From Bacteroidales bacterium (lineage in GTDB: Bacteria > Bacteroidota > Bacteroidia > Bacteroidales > UBA932): a stretch of 64,000 nucleotides of DNA. The position numbers were made by a program, and so were the translations under genes. The DNA is taken from contig JALCMW010000004.1 in NCBI GenBank assembly GCA_022648685.1, positions 1 through 64,000 of the forward strand. The letters are read 5' to 3'. The notes beneath the pieces are model-generated. The model was not told the DNA's origin and made no database searches. It saw only the letters and a program-made list of their open reading frames with translations. Below, in pieces: positions 58,854 to 64,000 of this stretch (position 1 is its first letter; each line of letters begins with the position of its first letter).

Positions 58854-59846
58854 TTATGGGACGATAACTGCATTTATCACTTCGGAGATTATTTCTTCGG
58901 GAGTGACATTCTCAGCCTCCGCTTCATATGTAAGGCCGATCCTGTGCCTCAGCACTTCATTGCACACAGCTCTTACATCCTCGGGGATCACATAACCGCG
59001 CCTTTTGATGAAAGCATAAGCCTTGGATGCCAATGAAAGGGAAATACTGGCACGCGGAGACGCTCCGTATTGTATCAAGTCGCTCAATTTGCCCAGATTG
59101 TAATCTTTCGGAGTTCTGGTCGCATATACGATGTCAACAATGTATTTCTCGATCTTCTCGTCCATGTAGACATCACGGACGACTTCCCTGGCACGTATGA
59201 TGTCTTCCGGCTTTACAACTTGCTGTGCTCTTGGAAATTCACCCAGGTTGTTCATCCTTATGATCTGCTTCTCTTCCTCTTTTTTCGGATAAGAGACGAC
59301 TACCTTCAGCATGAAACGGTCAACCTGTGCTTCCGGTAACGGATAAGTACCTTCCTGCTCGATAGGATTCTGGGTGGCCATGACAAGAAAAGGTTCGGGA
59401 AGAGCATAAGTTTCGTCGCCTATAGTCACTTTCCGTTCCTGCATGGCTTCCAAAAGTGCCGACTGGACTTTTGCCGGAGAACGGTTTATTTCATCGGCAA
59501 GGACGAAATTCGCAAAGACAGGTCCCTTGTGCACTTCGAACTGCTCGTTCTTCTGGGAATAGATAAGAGTTCCTATGACATCTGCCGGCAACAGATCCGG
59601 GGTAAACTGGATACGGCTGAATTTGGCATCGATCGCCTGCGCCAAAGTGTTGATGGCAAGGGTTTTTGCAAGCCCTGGAACACCTTCGAGAAGGATATGG
59701 CCGTTTGCCAGAAGGCCGATAAGAAGATTATCGATCAATTGCTTCTGACCGACTATCACTTTCCCCATTTCCAAAGAAAGGATATCTACGAAAGAACTTT
59801 CTTTCTGAATACGGTCATTCAATTCCTTAATATTTACGCTCTCCAT
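58854..59846 (-). CDS. moxR: MoxR-family AAA+ ATPase
   Basis: A 330-residue AAA+ ATPase: Walker A LLEGVPGLAKTLAINTLA (about 53-70), Walker B FVLADEINRSPAKVQSALLEAM (about 113-134), sensor 1 FLVMATQNPIEQEGTYPLPEAQ and Arg finger region DRF. It would use ATP to activate or remodel the VWA proteins (DUF58, BatA, BatB) coded downstream. It is the first gene of the operon and is divergent from truA across 50 bp. I see no strong promoter of its own in that gap. Confidence 0.95.
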   Translation of the reverse strand: MESVNIKELNDRIQKESSFVDILSLEMGKVIVGQKQLIDNLLIGLLANGHILLEGVPGLAKTLAINTLAQAIDAKFSRIQFTPDLLPADVIGTLIYSQKNEQFEVHKGPVFANFVLADEINRSPAKVQSALLEAMQERKVTIGDETYALPEPFLVMATQNPIEQEGTYPLPEAQVDRFMLKVVVSYPKKEEEKQIIRMNNLGEFPRAQQVVKPEDIIRAREVVRDVYMDEKIEKYIVDIVYATRTPKDYNLGKLSDLIQYGASPRASISLSLASKAYAFIKRRGYVIPEDVRAVCNEVLRHRIGLTYEAEAENVTPEEIISEVINAVIVP

Positions 59847-59856
59847 AAATTTTTAA

Positions 59857-59864
59857 TATTTTTG
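59857..59864 (+). promoter_or_regulatory. -7 box of truA
   Basis: TATTTTTG, a perfect TAnnTTTG, 33 bp before the truA ATG. The -33 region would lie in the start of the divergent moxR gene. Confidence 0.45.
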
Positions 59865-59896
59865 TCTTAAAATTATCATCAACCAATCAAAATCAT

Positions 59897-60688
59897 ATGC
59901 GTTATCTCATCAGGTTATCTTTCGACGGTTCGGCATTCTGCGGCTGGCAAATCCAAAATAATGCTCCTTCTATCCAGGAATGTCTGCAGAAAGTTCTTTC
60001 GACGCTTCTGAACGAAGAGGTTACAGTCACAGGAGCTGGACGGACGGACTCGAAAGTAAATGCGATCAATTACGTAGCACACTTCGATACAGCCGCGGAA
60101 GTCCGCTTCGAATCAGAGGAGATGCGCTACAAATTAAATGCCATCCTACCCCATGGAATAACCGTTCATGAAGTATCGGAAACCGGCAAAGATTTCCATG
60201 CGAGATTCGATGCGAAGAAACGTGAATATACTTATTTTCTGCACAGGAACAAAGATCCGTTTATGGACGGGTTCTCTTACCTGTACACTTTTCCGCTTGA
60301 CAGGGAAAAGATGAACCTTGGAGCTGAGAAACTGATAGGCACCCATGATTTCAGCTGTTTCGAGAAAATCGGAGGCGGAAACAAGACTTCCATATGTACG
60401 GTCTTCTCGGCGGAATGGTCGGAATATACGCCATCCCACATAAGTCTGATGGGATACCCGGGAAATGACGGGGATTATCTAATGTTCAGGATTTCGGCCG
60501 ACAGATTTCTCAGGAATATGGTAAGAGCCGTGGTCGGCACACTTCTTGAAATCGGACGAGGAAAACATGAACCGGAATGGATAAGGGATATAATGGATAA
60601 AGGAAACCGTTCTGATGCAGGAGAATCGGTACCGGGAAAAGCTCTTTTTCTATCGGGGATAAGATATTCCGATATTGATTTTTTTTAA
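59897..60688 (+). CDS. truA: tRNA pseudouridine synthase A
   Basis: A 263-residue enzyme that makes pseudouridine at positions 38-40 of the tRNA anticodon arm. The catalytic Asp is in VTGAGRTDSKVNA (about 47-59). Other marks: LIRLSFDGSAFCGWQIQ at the start, ILPHGITV, ARFDAKKREYTYFL, DFSCFEK and RFLRNMVRAVVGTLLEIGRGK. Length is normal. The promoter box of the exbB operon lies just after its stop. Confidence 0.96.
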   Translation: MRYLIRLSFDGSAFCGWQIQNNAPSIQECLQKVLSTLLNEEVTVTGAGRTDSKVNAINYVAHFDTAAEVRFESEEMRYKLNAILPHGITVHEVSETGKDFHARFDAKKREYTYFLHRNKDPFMDGFSYLYTFPLDREKMNLGAEKLIGTHDFSCFEKIGGGNKTSICTVFSAEWSEYTPSHISLMGYPGNDGDYLMFRISADRFLRNMVRAVVGTLLEIGRGKHEPEWIRDIMDKGNRSDAGESVPGKALFLSGIRYSDIDFF

Positions 60689-60689
60689 C

Positions 60690-60697
60690 TACTTTTG
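60690..60697 (+). promoter_or_regulatory. -7 box of the exbB-exbD-tonB operon
   Basis: TACTTTTG, a perfect TAnnTTTG, 88 bp before exbB. The leader carries a small hairpin (ATTTTACC-GGGA-GGTAAAAT, about 60728-60747) with a GNRA-type loop. A -33 partner is not obvious. Confidence 0.45.
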
Positions 60698-60784
60698 CAG
60701 TTTATTCGGGTTGTCGGATATAAAAAAATTTTACCGGGAGGTAAAATGGATGGACCATAACGATTAATCGGATATTTAATAAAT

Positions 60785-61525
60785 ATGTATATTATGCTGT
60801 TCAATCTTCTACAAACAGGTATTGACACTACTGCGGCGCTTACTGCCGCGCAAACGGCCCTGCCACAACAGCAGGAGATGCATTATTCTTTTCTGGAAAT
60901 GGCAGCCAAAGGAGGCTGGCTGATGATTGTTCTATTGGTACTGTCGATAATAGCACTGTATATATTCGGCAAGAAATGGTGGCTGATACATCAGGCATCG
61001 AAAATAGACAAAAATTTCATCAACGATATAAGGGATTATATCCACGACGGCAAGATCAAATCCGCGATAAGTCTGTGCGACAGATATGACAGCCCTTCGG
61101 CAAGGTTGGTGGAAAAAGGGATAGAACGTATCGGACGTCCCCTTTCGGATATACAGACAGCTGTGGAAAATATGGGGAATGTCGAAGTGTCCAGACTTGA
61201 AAAAGGGCTTCCGATGCTTGCAACCATAGCCGGAGGAGCACCTATGATAGGATTTCTCGGTACTGTTCTCGGAATGGTACAAGCTTTCTTCAATATGTCG
61301 CAGGCGGGCAACAACATAGACATAACATTGCTTTCCGGAGGTATTTACACGGCTATGATCACGACCGTAGGCGGACTTATAGTCGGTATTCTGGCTTATT
61401 TCGGATATAATTATCTCGTCGCCCAGATTTCGAATATCGTATTCAAGATGGAAAGCACTACGATAGATTTCATGGATCTTCTTCACGAGCCTTCCGACGA
61501 AGAGATCGAAGCAATTGAAAAATAA
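60785..61525 (+). CDS. exbB: MotA/TolQ/ExbB proton channel
   Basis: A 246-residue inner-membrane protein with three helices: about 38-58 (MIVLLVLSIIALYIF), about 145-168 (ATIAGGAPMIGFLGTVLGMVQAF) and about 183-205 (GGIYTAMITTVGGLIVGILAYF). The last two carry the G-FLGTV-G and TA-xTT-GL-V motifs of the family. With the ExbD- and TonB-like proteins coded directly downstream, it turns proton flow into force for outer-membrane transporters. The ATG at 60794 is also possible. It overlaps nothing and is 4 bp before exbD. Confidence 0.93.
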   Translation: MYIMLFNLLQTGIDTTAALTAAQTALPQQQEMHYSFLEMAAKGGWLMIVLLVLSIIALYIFGKKWWLIHQASKIDKNFINDIRDYIHDGKIKSAISLCDRYDSPSARLVEKGIERIGRPLSDIQTAVENMGNVEVSRLEKGLPMLATIAGGAPMIGFLGTVLGMVQAFFNMSQAGNNIDITLLSGGIYTAMITTVGGLIVGILAYFGYNYLVAQISNIVFKMESTTIDFMDLLHEPSDEEIEAIEK

Positions 61526-61529
61526 CGAC

Positions 61530-61943
61530 ATGGCATTCAAACGATCGACAAAAATACTTTCGGACACAGCGATGTCATCCATGACGGATCTGGTCTTTCT
61601 GCTGCTCATTTTCTTTTTGGTGACTTCGACTTTGGTAAATCCGAATGCACTTAAACTTCTGTTGCCTAAAAGCACGGGACAGGTATCTGCAAAAGCAACA
61701 GTAAGCGTTTCCATAAAAGATTGGCATGAAAACGGGCTGTATACCTATCATTTAAACGGAAATGAGACTCCGGTTCCTCTCAATGAATTGGAAGATGACC
61801 TGATAGGATTGCTTCAAGATCAGGAAGATCCGACGTTCTCCATATATGCCGACGAATCAGTTCCCGTCAAGGAAGTCGTTGCCGTAATGAACATAGCGAA
61901 AAGAGACCATTATAAGGTAATACTTGCAACTCAGCCGGAATAA
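61530..61943 (+). CDS. exbD: ExbD/TolR biopolymer transport protein
   Basis: I start at the ATG at 61530 (137 residues); the frame is open to a TTG at 61515 inside exbB. One membrane helix (about 15-38) has the essential Asp in SSMTDLVFLLLIFFLVTST. The periplasmic part has LKLLLPKST and the ending YADESVPVKEVVAVMNIAKRDHYKVILAT, which is typical of ExbD. It is the proton-bearing partner of ExbB. It is followed by the TonB-like gene one base after its stop. Confidence 0.92.
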   Translation: MAFKRSTKILSDTAMSSMTDLVFLLLIFFLVTSTLVNPNALKLLLPKSTGQVSAKATVSVSIKDWHENGLYTYHLNGNETPVPLNELEDDLIGLLQDQEDPTFSIYADESVPVKEVVAVMNIAKRDHYKVILATQPE

Positions 61944-61944
61944 A

Positions 61945-62730
61945 ATGAAACCGTTTCTTCACGAAAGGCAAAAACAGGAAAGGATATCGAGAATGACCGG
62001 GATCGTGTTGACGATCATCGTGCATTTGGCGATATGCCTGCTTTGTGTCTTTTCGGGATTGAAATACATTTATCCGCCTCCCCGGGAAACCAGTTTCGTA
62101 ATAAATTTCGAAGAACCGGAAGAACCGCAAATAATAAAACGGACCCTGAACGGCAGAGAACCCGAAGCCGAGATTATCGACAAAAATAAAAGGATCAATC
62201 TTGTAAAAGAATCCGAAGCCCTACATATCGGAAAGAAGCCTAATTTAGGGAAAGCCGCGACCGTCGATGATTTCGGAGACGTTGATGTGGAAAAGCCGGA
62301 AGAAGAACCGAAGATCGACAACAGAGCCCTTTTCCATACGGCAGACAACAAAAGCGACAAAGATACGCTTGCCGCCCAGACTGCAAGAAAAATAAGCGAT
62401 GCCCTTAAAGCCGGACATCCTCTGGGAAATACGAAGACAGGAAAGACAGATGGAACCCCCAATGCACATTTAAAAGGCAGGAATGTCATGGGAACGCTTC
62501 CAAGACCGGTTTACGCCATACAGCAAGACGGGATTGTGGTTGTTACCATATGGGTGGATCAATATGGGAAAGTACAAAAAGCTCTTCCCGGAGCTGAAGG
62601 GACTACCGTAACAGACAAAATATTATGGGCTGCGGCCAGGAAAGCAGCCTTGGGTGCCCATTTCAATATGAGCGCAGATGCACCTCCGCTGCAACAAGGA
62701 ACAATAAAGTATATTTTCAATTTAAAATAA
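61945..62730 (+). CDS. tonB: TonB-like energy transducer
   Basis: I start at the ATG at 61945 (261 residues). One N-terminal membrane helix (about 15-38, GIVLTIIVHLAICLLCVFSGL), a charged Pro/Glu/Lys-rich periplasmic arm (EEPEEPQIIKRTLNGREPE) and a C-terminal TonB-like beta domain (about 185-261: YAIQQDGIVVVTIWVDQYGKVQKA, then AARKAALGAHF). The C-terminal domain lacks a clear YP motif, so its partner recognition may differ from classical TonB. With exbB and exbD it probably energises SusC-like receptors. Confidence 0.85.
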   Translation: MKPFLHERQKQERISRMTGIVLTIIVHLAICLLCVFSGLKYIYPPPRETSFVINFEEPEEPQIIKRTLNGREPEAEIIDKNKRINLVKESEALHIGKKPNLGKAATVDDFGDVDVEKPEEEPKIDNRALFHTADNKSDKDTLAAQTARKISDALKAGHPLGNTKTGKTDGTPNAHLKGRNVMGTLPRPVYAIQQDGIVVVTIWVDQYGKVQKALPGAEGTTVTDKILWAAARKAALGAHFNMSADAPPLQQGTIKYIFNLK

Positions 62731-62803
62731 GCCGGTCTGATCCGGATAACACAATGGCGTGACGCCATAAAATAACAAGGTTGGTATTAGTATAATTTTA
62801 ATC

Positions 62804-64000
62804 ATGCCTCAAGGCACAAAAACAATGGAAACAAACAATCAAGACGAAATAAATCGTCAGGAAAGCCGTAGCGATTACGGGACAAAGAATGAAAAAGACT
62901 ATTCTTCATCATCGGCAGGAAGAGTCCTGCGCCCTAGAAGAAAAAGGATATCTTCAGATACGCCTGACAATTCAGGTTATGGCAGAAGAAGTTCAGGAAG
63001 TTATGAAAAGGTGAATTACAACTCCGATAACTCGGAAGAAAGGAGAAGTTCCGGAGCTGGACAGCATTCCGGATACTCTTCCGACAGAAGAGGCGGAAGC
63101 TATGGTGACCGTAGAAGCAGTTACGGAAACAGTGACAGAAGAGGCGGAAGCTACGGTGACCGCAGAAGCAGTTACGGTAGCAGTGACAGAAGGGAAGGAA
63201 GCTACGGCGAGCGCAGAAGCAGTTACGGTAGCAGTGACAGAAGGAGCGGAAGCTACGGTGAGCACAGAAGCAGTTACGGAAGCGGCGAAAGAAGGGAAGG
63301 AAGCTATGGTGAGCACAGAAGCAGTTACGGAAGCGGCGAAAGAAGGAGCGGAAGCTACGGCGAGCGCAGAAGCAGCTACGGAAGCGGCGACAGAAGAGAA
63401 GGAAGCTATGGCGAGCGCAGAAGCAGCTACGGAAGCGGCGACAGAAGAGAAGGAAGCTATGGCGAGCGCAGAAGCAGTTACGGGAGCAGTGACAGAAGGA
63501 GCGGAAGCTATGGTGATCGCAGAAGCAGCTACGGAAGCAGTGACAGAAGGGGCGGAAGCTATGGTGATCGCAGAAGCAGCTACGGAAGCAGTGACAGACG
63601 TCCTTTTGCAAAGAGGGACAACGGATTCAGAAGTCAGAATAACAGGAGATTCGACCATAATGAAGAATTCCAGTTCAATGAAACTGATGAAGCCGGAATT
63701 AACAAGATGCTAAGCAGAAAGGCTGTCATAGACAATAATCAGATGTCGGACAACGATACCGTACAGACACCAATACAAGAGGAAATGCGTCTGAACAAGT
63801 ATATTGCAAACTCCGGTGTCTGCTCAAGACGCGAAGCCGACAATTACATACAGGCAGGAGTCGTTACGGTAAACGGAACTGTGGTAACCGAGCTGGGTAC
63901 AAAAATCAATGTCACCAAAGATGATGTCAGATTCAATGGCGAAAGACTCAAAGGTGAAGAAAAGGTATACCTTGTAATGAACAAACCTAAAGGATTTGTC
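62804..64000 (+). CDS. RluB-type 23S rRNA pseudouridine synthase with long repeat extension (partial)
   Basis: This reading frame runs off the window end; 399 codons are seen. From the ATG at 62804 (or 62825) about 90 Arg/Ser-rich residues precede ten copies of a 17-residue repeat (63080-63589, SDRRGGSYGDRRSSYGS type). After an Asn-rich spacer comes an S4 RNA-binding domain, MRLNKYIANSGVCSRREADNYIQAGVVTVNGTVV (about residues 330-363, in two pieces), then the start of the synthase domain, VYLVMNKPKGFV. RluB/RsuA-family enzymes pseudouridylate rRNA. Arg/Gly-rich extensions occur in other Bacteroidetes; this repeat array is unusually regular. The catalytic part lies beyond the window. Confidence 0.88.
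   Translation, partial: MPQGTKTMETNNQDEINRQESRSDYGTKNEKDYSSSSAGRVLRPRRKRISSDTPDNSGYGRRSSGSYEKVNYNSDNSEERRSSGAGQHSGYSSDRRGGSYGDRRSSYGNSDRRGGSYGDRRSSYGSSDRREGSYGERRSSYGSSDRRSGSYGEHRSSYGSGERREGSYGEHRSSYGSGERRSGSYGERRSSYGSGDRREGSYGERRSSYGSGDRREGSYGERRSSYGSSDRRSGSYGDRRSSYGSSDRRGGSYGDRRSSYGSSDRRPFAKRDNGFRSQNNRRFDHNEEFQFNETDEAGINKMLSRKAVIDNNQMSDNDTVQTPIQEEMRLNKYIANSGVCSRREADNYIQAGVVTVNGTVVTELGTKINVTKDDVRFNGERLKGEEKVYLVMNKPKGFV
63080..63589. repeat. Ten exact-length 51-bp tandem repeats
   Basis: Ten units of 51 bp with no gaps, coding for 17 residues each: (S/G)(D/E)RR(G/E/S)GSYG(D/E)(R/H)RSSYG(S/N). Units 7 and 8 are almost identical at DNA level. Because the repeat has no stop in several frames, it creates long false open frames on both strands. 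The array is a likely site of copy-number change. Confidence 0.95.

Noticed and set aside
62934..63713. Three long open frames (two minus, one plus) over the repeat array
   Set aside because: They arise because the 51-bp repeat lacks stops in several frames; only the RluB-type frame continues into a real domain.

Overview
The window looks like chromosomal DNA of a Bacteroidales bacterium (phylum Bacteroidota) from a glycan-rich habitat such as a gut. The evidence is the gene families (6-bladed beta-propeller lipoproteins, GH89/GH125/GH27/GH2 exoglycosidases, a Bat aerotolerance operon, a RbsU-type sugar permease, Arg/Gly/Ser-rich RluB) and several near-perfect copies of the Bacteroidota promoter (TTTG, about 20 bp, TAnnTTTG). 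I cannot name a genus. I see no phage, transposase, CRISPR array or SusCD pair. Nearly all of the sequence is ordinary, tightly packed coding DNA.

Layout. 1-403: pyrimidine-rich DNA without a convincing gene. 404-4875 (-): two sister beta-propeller lipoproteins, a GNAT acetyltransferase and an unrecognised 595-residue protein with two C-terminal membrane helices. 4914-6533 (-): GH27 alpha-galactosidase. 6786-8474 (+): acyl-CoA synthetase. 8615-11605 (-): ribose-type operon (LacI regulator, ribokinase, permease) with a promoter flanked by LacI-like operators. 11838-13747 (-): groES-groEL. 13891-19436 (-): glycan operon GH125, aldose epimerase, and a GH89 enzyme fused to an endonuclease/exonuclease/phosphatase (EEP) domain. 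19437-19970: gene-free, with an orphan terminator that may end a small RNA. 19971-21197 (+): L-serine dehydratase. 21244-22833 (-): two SGNH/DUF4886 esterase-like secreted proteins. 22984-23058 (+): a tRNA-Val gene that has lost several invariant bases but keeps a promoter and terminator.

24147-30671 (+): a lipoyl-less E2-type acyltransferase, then a MarR regulator and five co-transcribed redox genes resembling heterodisulfide reductase HdrC, HdrB, HdrA, a second HdrC, and a membrane cytochrome b/HdrD fusion. This is the most system-like accessory locus in the window: a probable flavin/iron-sulfur electron-transfer complex linked to the membrane, with its own regulator and operator. 30617-36073 (-): thioester-less alpha-2-macroglobulin. 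36131-40165: folC facing a PurM/PurL-like protein and PhoH. 40263-43001 (+): pyruvate phosphate dikinase with a striking 5' inverted repeat and downstream 33-bp repeats. 43470-44060 (-): ferredoxin with a Cys/His-rich head. 44245-45573 (-): glyA. 45694-46236 (+): SpoU methyltransferase.

46279-59846 (-): one long run of closely spaced genes, moxR, DUF58, DUF4381-like, batA, batB, batC, a batD-batE fusion, a PQQ-propeller metallophosphoesterase and lacZ. It builds an inner-membrane VWA/TPR stress complex with two secreted enzymes appended. 59897-60688 (+): truA. 60785-62730 (+): exbB-exbD-tonB, which energises outer-membrane import. 62804-64000 (+, runs off the window): an RluB-type pseudouridine synthase with ten near-identical 17-residue repeats in its N-terminal extension.
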